Source: JAJECS01 sp965219705 (GTDB lineage Bacteria; Chloroflexota; UBA11872). Taken from it: a DNA stretch of 64,000 nucleotides. The translations under genes were made by a program, and so were the position numbers. A model generated the notes under the pieces. The model saw only the letters and a list, made by a program, of their open reading frames with translations. It had not been told where the DNA came from and made no database searches. Numbering within the stretch: the first letter of the stretch is position 1; every line of letters starts with the position of its first letter. Positions 1 to 7,918 of the stretch are shown in pieces. The stretch spans positions 28,480 to 92,479 of the forward strand of contig CBDCOK010000005.1 in NCBI GenBank assembly GCA_965219705.1. The letters run 5' to 3'.

Positions 1-1
1 G

Positions 2-1021
2 AACCGACTGACGGCGCTTCGCGCGCCGGGCGGCGCGGCCCCGGGCGGCGGAACCGGTGTGGGCGCCCCCGTCTCGACGGCGCCTGCTCGCCCGTCGGTC
101 GGTGCTTCCGCCCCGGTCTCCGGGTTGGCGTCGGCTGGCGATTCGCCGCGTCGTCCTGGTGATGTGTTCCGGGACTGCGCGGCGTGTCCGGAGCTGGTGG
201 TGGTGATGGCGGACGGACGGCTGGCGCTGGGCCGCTACGAGGTGACGGTGGGCGAGTACCGGGCGTTCGCGTCGGCGATGGGAGTCGGCGCGGATGATTG
301 CGTCACTGGTGGTTCGTGGCGGGGTCCCGGCTTCGAGCAGACGGATCGGCACCCGGTGACGTGCGTGAGCTGGGACGACGCGCAGGCGTACGTGTCGTGG
401 CTGAGCCGAATGGCGGGGGCGGCGTATCGGTTGCCGAGCGAGGCGGAGTGGGGGCGGGCGGCCGCGGGTTCTCAGCCCGGATGCCACGTTGAACGGACAG
501 GGAACTTCGGCACCTGCCCGGTCGGCTCCTACGGCGCCAACGGCGTGGGTCTGTCCGATGGGGTCGGCAATTTGTGGGAGTGGACAAAGGACTGCTGGGA
601 GGGCGACTGTGGCCGCCGCGTGCTGCGCGGCGGCTCGTGGTTCAACGATGCGGAGCACCTGCGTCCCGGCGCGCGCGTCAGGTTCCGCGCCGGCTATCGG
701 GGCTACGCCTTCGGTTTCCGTGTCGTGGCGCGAGGATGCTCGATTAGGTCTTGCTGTGCGCCGTGCAAGGCGCCATGCCTCAGCGGGCGCGAATCCCGCC
801 CGGCCCGCCGCCGCGCCCCTCTTCTCGCGCGCGCTCGTTTGGTCCGCCGCCCGGCGCCTCCGGCCGGTGGTCCTGGCGGCCATCCCATAACTCCCTTTAT
901 GCCCTATGCACCCCGCACCCGGCCCGCCTTTAATTATGAACGGTCGTTCACTAACATATCGCAGAGCATGGCCGCCGGAAATCCTCCCAACCGCAACAGC
1001 CGCCGAGGGTTGGCGGGGTAG
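2..1021 (+). CDS. Formylglycine-generating-enzyme/sulfatase-modifying-factor domain protein, 5' end outside window
   Basis: The frame is open from the first bases of the window, so the start lies upstream. Residues corresponding to about 180-740 carry an FGE-sulfatase (SUMF1, C-type-lectin-like) fold: GRYEVTVGEYRAF, HPVTCVSWDDAQAYVSWL, RLPSEAEWGRAA, GNLWEWTKDCW, VLRGGSW and the usual closing GFRVV. Members of this fold act as formylglycine-generating enzymes, as other carrier proteins, or as variable proteins of diversity-generating retroelements. Family members normally stop soon after GFRVV; here the frame runs about 95 more low-complexity codons to 1021, so the stop may have been lost by a frameshift near 735-745. 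The segment about 750-1020 shows no recognisable domain. The fold call is firm, the role is not. Confidence 0.75.
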   Translation, partial: NRLTALRAPGGAAPGGGTGVGAPVSTAPARPSVGASAPVSGLASAGDSPRRPGDVFRDCAACPELVVVMADGRLALGRYEVTVGEYRAFASAMGVGADDCVTGGSWRGPGFEQTDRHPVTCVSWDDAQAYVSWLSRMAGAAYRLPSEAEWGRAAAGSQPGCHVERTGNFGTCPVGSYGANGVGLSDGVGNLWEWTKDCWEGDCGRRVLRGGSWFNDAEHLRPGARVRFRAGYRGYAFGFRVVARGCSIRSCCAPCKAPCLSGRESRPARRRAPLLARARLVRRPAPPAGGPGGHPITPFMPYAPRTRPAFNYERSFTNISQSMAAGNPPNRNSRRGLAG

Positions 1022-1025
1022 AGCG

Positions 1026-1544
1026 GTGCCCGCCCGCCCGCGCTGGCTGCTCGCCGTCCCCGACGCGATCAAGCAGCTCGAGGCGCTCGACGAGGACCTG
1101 CTCACGCGCCGCGACATCGAACGCCTCTTCGGCGTCTCGAAGGTGCGCGCCGCGCAGCTGATGACGGCGTTCGGCGCCGGCCGCACGGGGCACCTCCTGA
1201 CGCTGCCGCGGGCCGAGCTCCTGCGGCAGCTCCGGAGGCACCGCAAGCGTGCCGCCTTCCGGCATGAAGAAACGCGGCGCGAGAAGGTCGTCACCGAGAT
1301 CCGCCGGGCCCGGCTCACCGGGATCCGCGTGGCGGTGCCCGTCGAGGCGCTCGAGGCGCGCCTGGCGGGGCTGCCCGAGGGCGTGTCGGTCGAGCCCGAC
1401 CGGATCGAGGTGCGCTTCGGCGGGGCGCAGGAGGCCGTCGGGCGGCTCTTCGCGCTGGCCCAGGCGCTCGTGAACGACTACGAACGGTTCGAGGCGCTCG
1501 TCGGGGGCAACGCGGCAAGCGGCGGGGGAGAGGTGAGGGAATGA
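1026..1544 (+). CDS. Hypothetical HTH-containing protein upstream of a recombinase gene
   Basis: About 172 residues from a GTG start at 1026, chosen because the protein becomes well structured there (PARPRWLLAVPDAIKQLEAL). Upstream codons in the same frame overlap the tail of the previous ORF and look random. The segment LTRRDIERLFGVSKVRAAQL resembles a helix-turn-helix. The C-terminal half is charged and helical (VEALEARLAGLP, ALAQALVNDYERFEALV). The stop overlaps the start of the recombinase fragment at 1541 (GAATGAG), which implies translational coupling. I do not recognise a named family; a DNA-binding accessory of the adjacent recombinase is an inference from position. Confidence 0.6.
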   Translation: MPARPRWLLAVPDAIKQLEALDEDLLTRRDIERLFGVSKVRAAQLMTAFGAGRTGHLLTLPRAELLRQLRRHRKRAAFRHEETRREKVVTEIRRARLTGIRVAVPVEALEARLAGLPEGVSVEPDRIEVRFGGAQEAVGRLFALAQALVNDYERFEALVGGNAASGGGEVRE

Positions 1545-1846
1545 GCGAAGCCCTGGTGCCGGTCGCCGAGCCGGTGGACATCGCGCGCACGGGCCCCGCG
1601 CAGCGGGTCGAGATCGTGCTGCCGCGGCTGATCGTCGACGCGGGGCCGGCGGCGGTGGGGAAGTTTCTCGAGTTCTTCGCCGCGCGGATCGCCAACCGGC
1701 GGACGCGGGCGGCGTACGGGCGGGCGGTGGGACAGTTCCTGGCCTGGTGCGAGGTGCGGGGGCTGGCGCTCGAGGCGGCTACGAGCGATACCGTGAGGTC
1801 ATCGAAGGCTGTGCCGCGGCGGCCGATGACCTTGACTGCTTGCTGA
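1541..1846 (+). pseudogene. Tyrosine recombinase N-terminal fragment, truncated by a repeat junction
   Basis: The first about 80 codons look like the SAM-like core-binding domain of a phage-type integrase (LEFFAARIANRRTRAAYGRA, VGQFLAWCEVRGL). At 1778 the sequence switches to a 297-bp repeat also present at 7155, and the catalytic domain is missing. The last about 22 codons are read from the repeat in an unrelated frame. It is therefore a non-functional remnant made by recombination or deletion at the repeat. Confidence 0.7.
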
Positions 1847-2074
1847 TCGAAGTCGATCAACTCTGGCGACCGTGAGTCTGATAGGGGCGTTCGGCTAACC
1901 TGCCTTCACCCATCCCTGACGCGAAAACACCCTTGTCCGGGCTCCAGCTCACACAGCTGCACGTTGGCCGCGGGGGGCGGTCCGGTTGGTAGACTGGGCA
2001 GGGGGCTGAGGGCGACCGCTCATCGAGACGACCACGCGGCTGGCCGTTCGATACGGCACGGCCAGCCGCCGGCG
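1778..2074 (+). repeat. Direct repeat copy A (partner 7155-7459)
   Basis: From GCTACGAGCGATACCGTGAG to CAGCCGCCGGCG this segment matches 7155-7459 almost base for base, apart from an approximately 9-bp indel in the GGCCGCGGGGGCG stretch and a few substitutions. In copy B the first 98 bp are the 3' end of an intact gene (6665-7252). In copy A they are fused to a recombinase fragment, so copy A looks like the secondary one. Confidence 0.85.
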
Positions 2075-2288
2075 CACAAACGTCGACGGCCGGCTGCTCC
2101 TCAAGGCGGCCGGCGAGGCCGGCAGCGAGCGCGTGCCGGGGATCCTCGCCGCGGCCTGGGCGCTGAGCGGGGAGATCTGTGACCAGTGCGGCGGCCCGCT
2201 CGGCACTCGGCGACCGGTGAACTCGGCCGCGCGGCCGTCCGTGGGGGCCGAAGCACGTCGTTACGAAGGGCGTGCCCGCCGGTCTTGA
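2022..2288 (+). pseudogene. Possible zinc-ribbon protein without a visible start
   Basis: An open frame begins inside the direct repeat (TTRLAVRYGTASRRR) and runs through KAAGEAGSERVPGILAAAW to a Cys pair in ICDQCGGPLGTRR, which looks like one half of a zinc ribbon. No ATG or GTG precedes it; the only candidate is ATC at 2022. The C-terminal residues after about 2215 look random. It is probably the decayed remainder of a small gene. The same 5' part is present in repeat copy B, where the reading frame is lost after the repeat ends. Confidence 0.35.
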
Positions 2289-2436
2289 CACCGGCCGAGT
2301 ATTGGGGCACCAGTCCTCCGCCCGTCATCGGGTGGGTCTCGCTTCGTCCCGACGGCCAGGTCCACTTACGTCCGGAACAGGCGCAACTGGACCGGCTTTC
2401 GGCTCGTGCGGGAGACTGCTGGATCCTGGCGTTGGC

Positions 2437-2463
2437 GTCCAATAACGGCCGCTACGTCAACCT
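2437..2463 (+). repeat. Dispersed GTCCRATAAC...RACC repeat, site 1
   Basis: GTCCAATAACGGCCGCTACG followed by TCAACC. Related sequences stand at 21358, 48797, 54516, 60731 and 61485, always outside recognisable genes. Confidence 0.5.
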
Positions 2464-2517
2464 GGCTTTGCCCCGGCGACGGGTGTTTCGCCCCACGAAC
2501 TGCCGCTGGAGGAAAGC

Positions 2518-2679
2518 TCAAGCGTAGTGAGGGGTTACTCCAATCTGGGTGCACGCTCGTTCGTACTCCACCCGCGCTTTTTCGTACTCTAGGCTCGCCT
2601 TGACGAGTGCTCGCTCAGCCGCGAAGAACACCTTGCGTGCCTTGATGACCCCGTCCCACTCCGATTGTGATGTTGCCAT
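2518..2679 (-). CDS. Small coiled-coil protein, 53 residues
   Basis: ATG at 2679 is preceded by GGAGG about 6 nt upstream, which supports a real gene. The product is helical with heptad-like spacing (IKARKVFFAAERALVKASLE, EYEKARVEYERA) and no signal peptide or membrane segment. It ends at 2518. No family is recognised. It belongs to the crop of small helical genes scattered through this window. Confidence 0.55.
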   Translation of the reverse strand: MATSQSEWDGVIKARKVFFAAERALVKASLEYEKARVEYERACTQIGVTPHYA

Positions 2680-2962
2680 CTATCGCCTCCGGTTCGGATA
2701 TTTCACCCCATTTTCGGCTTCGCGTGGGCGAGGAGCGCGTTGACCCTGATCGTCCCGGGGTCATGGCCAGCGCCGCCGGCGTCCCCAGATAACTCACGAG
2801 GGGCTGGCTGCGGGACCCTCCGCCATCAGCGGCGCGTACCCAGCCTGAAATCAGGGCGCGAAATAGCGCCAGTCCCCGTAGGTTTCCCCTCGACCTTCCC
2901 GCCATCGCGGTCGACTATCAGCGCTCACCCGGCCCGGCAGATCTCACTCCCTTCAGCAGCCC
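2680..2962. other. No gene seen
   Basis: About 280 bp between two small leftward genes. I see no convincing frame or RNA structure here. Confidence 0.4.
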
Positions 2963-3028
2963 TCAGCTCTTGCCGGCCGAGACGAGGGCGGCGGAGCGGA
3001 CGGCCGCGGCCAGCTCGGCGTCGGTCAT
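2963..3028 (-). CDS. Very small peptide, 21 residues
   Basis: ATG at 3028 lies inside the stop of the upstream gene (ATGA overlap with 3025), giving MTDAELAAAVRSAALVSAGK plus a final Ser and TGA at 2963. The overlap is the only evidence that it is translated. No function can be proposed. Confidence 0.3.
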   Translation of the reverse strand: MTDAELAAAVRSAALVSAGKS

Positions 3029-3198
3029 GCCGGCTCGATCCTAGCTCGACGGCGTGCCAGCTCGGCGCGCGCCGCGGCGAGCTGCACCTCGTCGTCGAAC
3101 GCGGCATGCTCGCGGCCGGTCAGCGTCCGCCAGTCGCCGCCGGCGTCGCGCCAGAAGACGGCTTGGTGGCAGTCGCCTCCGCGCCCCGTGTGGACCAC
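3025..3198 (-). CDS. Small hypothetical protein, 57 residues
   Basis: Read from a GTG at 3198 to the TGA at 3025. The product contains DCHQAVFWRDAGGDWRTL and a helical AFDDEVQLAAARAELARRRA tail. It overlaps the end of the recombinase fragment upstream in another frame. The start is uncertain. The overlap with the following 21-codon ORF suggests a two-gene unit. Confidence 0.35.
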   Translation of the reverse strand: MVHTGRGGDCHQAVFWRDAGGDWRTLTGREHAAFDDEVQLAAARAELARRRARIEPA

Positions 3199-3391
3199 CG
3201 AGACGATAGATGTCCTCGCGCTCGACCCTGAGAGCGGGGAGCTCTCCCCGCTGGTCGACGTCGCCCTTGACGAAGCGCACGTCGGTCGTCTCGCCGTCGG
3301 GGTTCGTCTTGCCGCGGCGGACGGCAACGAGCAGGCCGTCTTCGCCCTGCGCGTCGGCGACGTCCCGCCACTCGAGCGCCGCGGCTTCCAG
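3193..3391 (-). pseudogene. Tyrosine recombinase internal fragment
   Basis: The frame reads AALEWRDVADAQGEDGLLVA followed by VRRGKTNPDGETTDVRFVKG. This is the region after the first catalytic Arg and around the catalytic Lys (GKTNP) of the same recombinase family as the intact gene at 5399. Its 5' side is cut exactly at a Tn3-like terminal repeat (3392), and its 3' side decays after the VKGD motif. Confidence 0.7.
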
Positions 3392-3427
3392 GGTACCGAC
3401 AACATTCGTGTTGAAATACACGCTTAG
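3392..3427 (+). repeat. Tn3-family-like terminal inverted repeat
   Basis: GGTACCGACAACATTCGTGT continues to ACACGCTTAG. Its length (about 36 bp) and the closing ACGCTTAG resemble Tn3-family ends. A matching inverted copy lies at 53712-53747. A resolvase C-terminal fragment lies immediately inside. Confidence 0.55.
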
Positions 3428-3560
3428 CCCGGCTTGAGCCCTCTGGTGGTCATGAAGCTGTAGAGGGTGGTGCGGGAAACGCCGGTGATCTTGGCGATGG
3501 CGGTCTTGGACACGCCGATGATGCACGTGATCTGCGATCTGGGGTTGGCGGCGCAGGACC
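3424..3560 (-). pseudogene. tnpR: Serine resolvase C-terminal HTH fragment
   Basis: The minus-strand frame ends with IIGVSKTAIAKITGVSRTTL and YSFMTTRGLKPG, the typical C-terminal helix-turn-helix of Tn3-type resolvases. The catalytic domain is absent. It abuts the Tn3-like terminal repeat, which fits a broken Tn3-family element. Confidence 0.7.
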
Positions 3561-3639
3561 GCGTAGAGCTGCACCGGCTGCTTCGATGGCGCTCGTCCCG
3601 GTGCAGAGGGATGATTCGACAGCGCTGGGCCGGCGAGGG

Positions 3640-3852
3640 ATGAACCGGGCGATGCCTGAACGGCGCTGGCGCATCAACCGGCTCGGCCGGGGCCTGTTCG
3701 AGATCGCCGTCGATGACGGCGACGGTTTCCGTCCGGCGACGACCGAAGAGGTCGACACGGCGCTTCGGCAACGCGAACTGTTCGGCGCGGCGGAATCCCC
3801 GGTTGACCGCACGGGCGAGCAAACACCAGCGGGGCGGAGCCGCGGTCGATGA
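3640..3852 (+). CDS. Small hypothetical protein, 70 residues
   Basis: ATG at 3640 was chosen because coherent sequence starts there (MNRAMPERRWRINRLGRGLF, EIAVDDGDGFRPATTEEVDT). The upstream part of the frame looks random. The stop overlaps the next start by ATGA at 3849. No family recognised and no membrane segment. It is the first gene of a rightward pair. Confidence 0.45.
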   Translation: MNRAMPERRWRINRLGRGLFEIAVDDGDGFRPATTEEVDTALRQRELFGAAESPVDRTGEQTPAGRSRGR

Positions 3853-4040
3853 CCGAGGAAGACCGCAGCGTTGACGGCGTTCTTGTCAGGACGCCGGCCG
3901 GGCTGCTTGCCCTGCGGCACCACCTGTGCGTCCAGCCCGACGATCAGATCGTAGCCGGGCCGATTGTGGTTCACAGCGCCGCCCCGGAAGCGACGCGGCG
4001 CTGCAGCAAGTGCGGCGCACTCATCCCCTGGGTCCCGTGA
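3849..4040 (+). CDS. Small hypothetical protein with a Cys pair, 63 residues
   Basis: It starts in the ATGA overlap with the preceding gene. The C-terminal RCSKCGALIPW provides a single CxxC knuckle, so half a zinc ribbon is possible. The acidic/hydrophobic body (VLVRTPAGLLALRHHLCVQP) is not recognised. Coupling to the upstream ORF is the main support. Confidence 0.4.
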   Translation: MTEEDRSVDGVLVRTPAGLLALRHHLCVQPDDQIVAGPIVVHSAAPEATRRCSKCGALIPWVP

Positions 4041-4179
4041 CCACCCGCTACGCAAGACAGCCTGGGGCGGCGGTAAGGGATCTGCCTCGATGGCGCGCCG
4101 TTGGACGCCGAGCTGAGGATGTGCCGTGCGGCTTGCCACGCGTTGACGGCGAGAAACTGCCGTCGGGGACCGACGCGCA

Positions 4180-4527
4180 ATGAGAGTTCTCGCAGGTGCG
4201 GGAACGGGAGAGACCGCCCAATCGGACGCGGACTTCGCGGCACTGTGCGCGCGCCTGCCGGTGCTGCAACGGCACGAGCATTTGGTGAGAACCCGGCTGC
4301 ACCCGTGGGCAATACGGTTCCCAGGCACACGCGGCGACACGCTGAACCGCGTGGTCACTTACCTGCGGGACAACGTGAAGACCGTCTCGCCGATCAACCG
4401 CGCGTTCATGCGGCGGATGGTGCTGTTCGCCGATCTGGTGATGGACGGGACGCCGCCCGAGAAGGCGGCCGATTATGCCTGTCGCGAGCACCCGGACCCG
4501 TTGACTCGCAGGGGTTGCCCTAGGTAG
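4180..4527 (+). CDS. Hypothetical protein, 115 residues
   Basis: The frame from ATG 4180 has a protein-like composition, with LNRVVTYLRDNVKTVSPINR, AFMRRMVLFADLVMDGTPP and EKAADYACREHPDPL. The C-terminal half is mostly helical. The true start may be further in, because the first 25 codons are weak and no clear ribosome-binding site is seen. No family recognised. Confidence 0.4.
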   Translation: MRVLAGAGTGETAQSDADFAALCARLPVLQRHEHLVRTRLHPWAIRFPGTRGDTLNRVVTYLRDNVKTVSPINRAFMRRMVLFADLVMDGTPPEKAADYACREHPDPLTRRGCPR

Positions 4528-4844
4528 TTAAGTGATGTGATCACCTTCGCGAGGCGCCGCCCACGACACGCAGCGGCCCCTGCCAGCGCTCGCGCTGCGC
4601 CCGAGCACTGCCGCGTCCCGATCGTCGAGCAGCAGCCGGATGCCGAGCGCCGCACTGTGCGGTCTGACGACCGCTTCCTCCGCGCGCCTGACGCTCCCGC
4701 ACAGTGCTGGACGGCCGCCTCGACCGTCTCGCCGGCGCCGAGAATCTCGCCCGCCTCGTCGCTGTCGCCGCCGTCCCGATGCCACCAGGCGACCCAGCCG
4801 CCGGGCTCGGCCGGACGCACGACGAACCGAGTCGCCCTGCTCAT
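4528..4844 (-). pseudogene. Frameshifted small hypothetical gene
   Basis: From ATG 4844 the frame reads MSRATRFVVRPAEPGGWVAW and EILGAGETVEAAVQ, a two-strand domain reminiscent of DUF2188-like proteins. Sensible sequence then continues in a different frame (CGSVRRAEEAVVRPHSAALG, IRLLLDDRDAAVLGRSASAG) to a stop at 4528. A one-base shift near 4710 would join them. It could also be two unrelated frames. Confidence 0.35.
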
Positions 4845-4906
4845 CGAAACGCCCGACTGCCAGCCCGCAGCATGATCGCGTTTATCGTCGCCGTCGTCGC
4901 ACGCCT

Positions 4907-5389
4907 TTAGCCGCCTGGCGGCGCGTCAGCCGGGTCCCGGGGCCGGGGCTGCATCAGCCGGGCCGCGGCGCTGTTGAGCGCGTCGGCGGCATCGGTGTCA
5001 CCGGCCCGCTCGGCGGCCATGACCAGGCGGCCGAGGCTCTGCACGAGGGCCGCCCGCCCGCCGGATTCGATGGCCTCCAGAGAGGGGGGCAGCTCGTCGC
5101 CGACCGCCGGCCGCAGGTGCATCAGGCCGGCCGCCGGGTCGCTCAGGTACCGGCCGGCGGCGTCGACGGCTTCGCGCTCGGTGGCGGCGGTGGCGATCGG
5201 CGTGATCCCGCGGTAGACGACCCAGCTGTTCACCTTGAGGTTCGGCCGCCGGCGCCGCACGGCGCCGGCGGCCGGCTTGCCGGCCCGCGCCGGGCTTTCG
5301 GCCGCCGCGCCCATCGGCCTGCCCTCCCCGGTCGTGACTGCGGGCGGCCTCTTCTCCTCCTTCCGTTTCCGCTTCTTGAACATCGTCAT
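4907..5389 (-). CDS. Hypothetical protein co-transcribed with the tyrosine recombinase
   Basis: 160 residues. A very basic N-terminus (MTMFKKRKRKEEKRPP) is followed by an Ala/Pro linker, a core (NLKVNSWVVYRGITPIATAA, TEREAVDAAGRYLSDPAAGL) and a helical tail (LVMAAERAGDTDAADALNSA). The basic start suggests nucleic-acid binding. It begins 10 bp after the recombinase stop on the same strand, so the two are probably one operon. The family is not recognised. Confidence 0.55.
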   Translation of the reverse strand: MTMFKKRKRKEEKRPPAVTTGEGRPMGAAAESPARAGKPAAGAVRRRRPNLKVNSWVVYRGITPIATAATEREAVDAAGRYLSDPAAGLMHLRPAVGDELPPSLEAIESGGRAALVQSLGRLVMAAERAGDTDAADALNSAAARLMQPRPRDPADAPPGG

Positions 5390-5398
5390 TGGTCTGCC

Positions 5399-6361
5399 TC
5401 ACTCCCCGCCTCCCCCGCCGAAGTATCGGGCCACGGCCCCGTGCTCGAGGGCGACGACGCTGGCGTAGCGCGCCACCATGTGGGGGCTGCGCCAGCCCCC
5501 GGCCTGCTGGACGGCGGTGGTCGAGGCCCCGCGGCGGACGAGCTCTGAGGCCATCCCGCGGCGTCCCGAGGGCGACGAGACGCCTTCGAGGCCGGCTCGC
5601 TCGGCGAGGGCCTTGAGGCGCCGGTTGATCTGGACGCCGGAGAGCGGGACCACGCGGTCGGCCCCGTCCGGGACGGTCGCGGCGCGCAGGGCCGAGACGG
5701 CCGCCGCGAAGCTGCCGACCAGCAGCCGGTGGTCCTCGCGGGCGGCCTCGGGGTTGGTCTTCGAGGCGCGGACGCGGACCCGCAGCTGCCCGCGCCACCG
5801 GGTGTCGGTTATGTCCTGCCAGCGGAGCGCGGCGATCTCCGAGCGGCGCAGGCCCGCGCAGAAGGCGAGCGAGACGATCGCGCCGTCCTCGAGGCCGCGC
5901 CGGGCGGCCACGCGCGCCGACTCGACGCCGCGGCCGGTCCGCCTGGGCTGCCGGGCGATGGCCAGCAGCACCGCGGCGCTCTCGAGCGAGAGCGCCGCGG
6001 CCAGGCGCGGCGCGGCGTCGGGGCGGGCGATGCCGGCGCGCACGCCGGGCGCCGCGGCCGGGTCACCCAGCCCGCGGGCGCGGTGCGCGGCCGAGATGGC
6101 GGCTGCGGCCACGCGGACGGTCGAGGTCCTGGCCGTCTCGGCGCGTTCGGTCAGGTAGGCGGCGACGAGGACGGGCGCGGCCGGCAGGGCCGCGGCCCCG
6201 CGGGCGCGGCACCAGGCCTCGAAGCGGGCCCACTGGCCCGCGTAGGTGCGGCGGGTGTTCTCGGCGCGGGCGTCGTCCGCCGCCGAGGCGATGCGGTCCC
6301 GCTCGCCGGCCGACACCCGCCCGCCGGCGGGCGGGTTAGCGGCCGCCAGATTCTGATCCAT
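5399..6361 (-). CDS. Tyrosine recombinase/integrase, full length but with a substituted catalytic His
   Basis: 320 residues. The N-terminal core-binding domain (NTRRTYAGQWARFEAWCRAR) spans residues about 30-115 and the catalytic domain about 120-315. Visible catalytic elements are the first Arg in AGLRRSEIAALRW, the Lys in ASKTNP, the second Arg in SSPSGRRGMASEL, the Trp in GGWRSP and the Tyr in MVARYASV. In related proteins the fourth motif reads HSGR; here the His codon position is CCC (Pro), which a single base change from CAC would explain. Activity may therefore be impaired. It is the only intact member of a family that appears elsewhere in this window as fragments (1541, 3193, 8345, 30262, 53830, 57060). 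It is followed by the 160-residue hypothetical gene. Confidence 0.85.
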   Translation of the reverse strand: MDQNLAAANPPAGGRVSAGERDRIASAADDARAENTRRTYAGQWARFEAWCRARGAAALPAAPVLVAAYLTERAETARTSTVRVAAAAISAAHRARGLGDPAAAPGVRAGIARPDAAPRLAAALSLESAAVLLAIARQPRRTGRGVESARVAARRGLEDGAIVSLAFCAGLRRSEIAALRWQDITDTRWRGQLRVRVRASKTNPEAAREDHRLLVGSFAAAVSALRAATVPDGADRVVPLSGVQINRRLKALAERAGLEGVSSPSGRRGMASELVRRGASTTAVQQAGGWRSPHMVARYASVVALEHGAVARYFGGGGGE

Positions 6362-6567
6362 AAGGACTGCATTATCGGTCAGAATTACAGCCTCGCACGG
6401 GGGGGCGCAGCCCGCGCAGGCGACCGCCGCTTCAAAGCGGCGCGATCAGCATAGAGAGTGCGAGAGGACGAACATGACCGCGAGGATGGCGAGCACGAGG
6501 CGCGCACCGCGCACGGCCGAATCATAAGTGAATCGCCAATCGGGCCGAAACCGGAGGAGGGGGGATT

Positions 6568-6642
6568 GTGCGTGACCCGGGGCTGGTGTCGGTCGTGGGG
6601 CTGGCGTTGCCGCTGGCCGTGGCGGCTCGCGAAGGTAGGTAA
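6568..6642 (+). CDS. Very small membrane peptide, 24 residues
   Basis: GTG start with GGAGG about 10 nt upstream. The product is MRDPGLVSVVGLALPLAVAA followed by REGR, essentially one hydrophobic helix. The 20 residues match the start of an 85-residue membrane protein at 56721-56978, including the upstream GGAGGAGG, so this is a truncated paralogue. In both places the gene follows recombinase debris with the shared peptide HEARTAHGRIIS. Confidence 0.5.
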   Translation: MRDPGLVSVVGLALPLAVAAREGR

Positions 6643-6664
6643 CGGCCCTTCAGGTTAAACCTCG

Positions 6665-7252
6665 ATGACCCCATCTCCTCATCTCAAGATCATCTGCGAT
6701 TACGCGAAATGGACCGCGCTCTCGGCCGCCAGAGTACCGAAGGCCCCGATCAAGGACCGGAAGACCGTCTATCAACTCCTCGCGGGCGCGGACCAAGCCG
6801 ATGGCAGGCACGTCGACGGAGTCGCGTTCGCCAAAGTTCTCTCGGGTAAGACCAAGATCGACGCGGATGAATTCAACGTTTGGCACGAGTGCGAAACAGA
6901 TGCACTGTGCCGCCGAGCGGATGAATTCAAGCCAGGGGTGGCACCATTCCCCGTCGGCTGGAGCGCGAAGCTGATCAACGTCTACCTCAAGACGACCGCT
7001 TATGTCGGGACCATCGGACGCCCAGGTCTTCGCAACGTACTGCACCCGCCACTCGACCGCATCCTCCAGAGGGAGCTGATGCGCCACTTCAGGAAACGGG
7101 ACCGGTCGGACATGCTCGCGAAAGTGAACTTCGGTGCGATCAAGAGCATCACATGCTACGAGCGATACCGTGAGGTCATCGAAGGCTGTGCCGCGGCGGC
7201 CGATGACCTTGACTGCTTGCTGATCGAAGTCGATCAACTCTGGCGACCGTGA
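6665..7252 (+). CDS. Hypothetical protein, 195 residues
   Basis: A well-formed protein from ATG 6665: MTPSPHLKIICDYAKWTALS, PVGWSAKLINVYLKTTAYVG, LRNVLHPPLDRILQRELMRH. It has no signal peptide or membrane segment. The opposite strand is also open over the same span, but its product is Arg/Asp-rich and unlike a protein. The last 98 bp are duplicated in the repeat at 1778. The function is unknown; the W-x-AKLINVYLKT block looks conserved. Confidence 0.6.
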   Translation: MTPSPHLKIICDYAKWTALSAARVPKAPIKDRKTVYQLLAGADQADGRHVDGVAFAKVLSGKTKIDADEFNVWHECETDALCRRADEFKPGVAPFPVGWSAKLINVYLKTTAYVGTIGRPGLRNVLHPPLDRILQRELMRHFRKRDRSDMLAKVNFGAIKSITCYERYREVIEGCAAAADDLDCLLIEVDQLWRP

Positions 7253-7459
7253 GTCTGATAGGGGCGTTAGGCTAACCTGCCTTCACCCATCCCTGACGCG
7301 AAAACACCCTTGTCAGGGCTCAGCTCGCACAGCTGCACGTTGGCCGCGGGGGCGACCGCGGGCGGTCCGGTGGGTAGACTGGGCAGGGGGCTGAGGGCGA
7401 CCGCTCATCGAGACGACCACGCGGCTGGCCGTTCGATACGGCACGGCCAGCCGCCGGCG
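7155..7459 (+). repeat. Direct repeat copy B (partner 1778-2074)
   Basis: It contains the last 98 bp of the 6665 gene plus about 205 bp downstream. It is nearly identical to copy A and in the same orientation. Recombination between the copies would delete or duplicate the 5.4 kb carrying the intact recombinase. Confidence 0.85.
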
Positions 7460-7530
7460 AGTACCCGCAGACCCACCCCGCGGGGCGACAGGTCCTGCAC
7501 GGTGTTGACCAAATGGGCGAAGGCAGGTGA
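7460..7530 (-). pseudogene. tnpR: Serine resolvase internal fragment
   Basis: The minus strand encodes LAHLVNTVQDLSPRGVGLRV and LAGG. This is the stretch after the DRLGR motif of Tn3-type resolvases and is homologous to part of the fragment at 47862. It ends exactly at the edge of direct repeat copy B. Confidence 0.6.
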
Positions 7531-7918
7531 GTCGACAGCTACATCCGCGACGTGGAAGAACGGTGCGACGGTCGTCGTAAGCCGCGACGGCCGTCAGGTG
7601 GCGTGAATCAACTCATGCCCGACCGGAGCATACGTCCAACCCAAACGGCCTCCAAGACGTCGCCGTCGTCGCCGGACCAGGTTCATCGGTCGTCCCGCTC
7701 GGTGTTCAGGTCGTTGCGCCCTTCGTGGAAGCTTACCGTCGGTCTGGCCGGGTCTGCGCACGGACGGGGTGGGATTGGATAACAGGCTCCGCAGGGCGAT
7801 ACGCTCTTGGTTCGCGTCGCCCCGCGGGCACTACAGGCGGCGGTATTGGGAGGCTTCCCGGTGTGCGACGAGTAGCCAGCCCGTGGAGGAACACGGCGGG
7901 ACGATTCGAGGTTGCTTG

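Noticed and set aside
6650..7237. 195-codon minus-strand frame exactly opposite the 6665 gene
   Set aside because: Both strands are open, but the plus-strand product has normal residue composition and helices; the minus-strand product does not.
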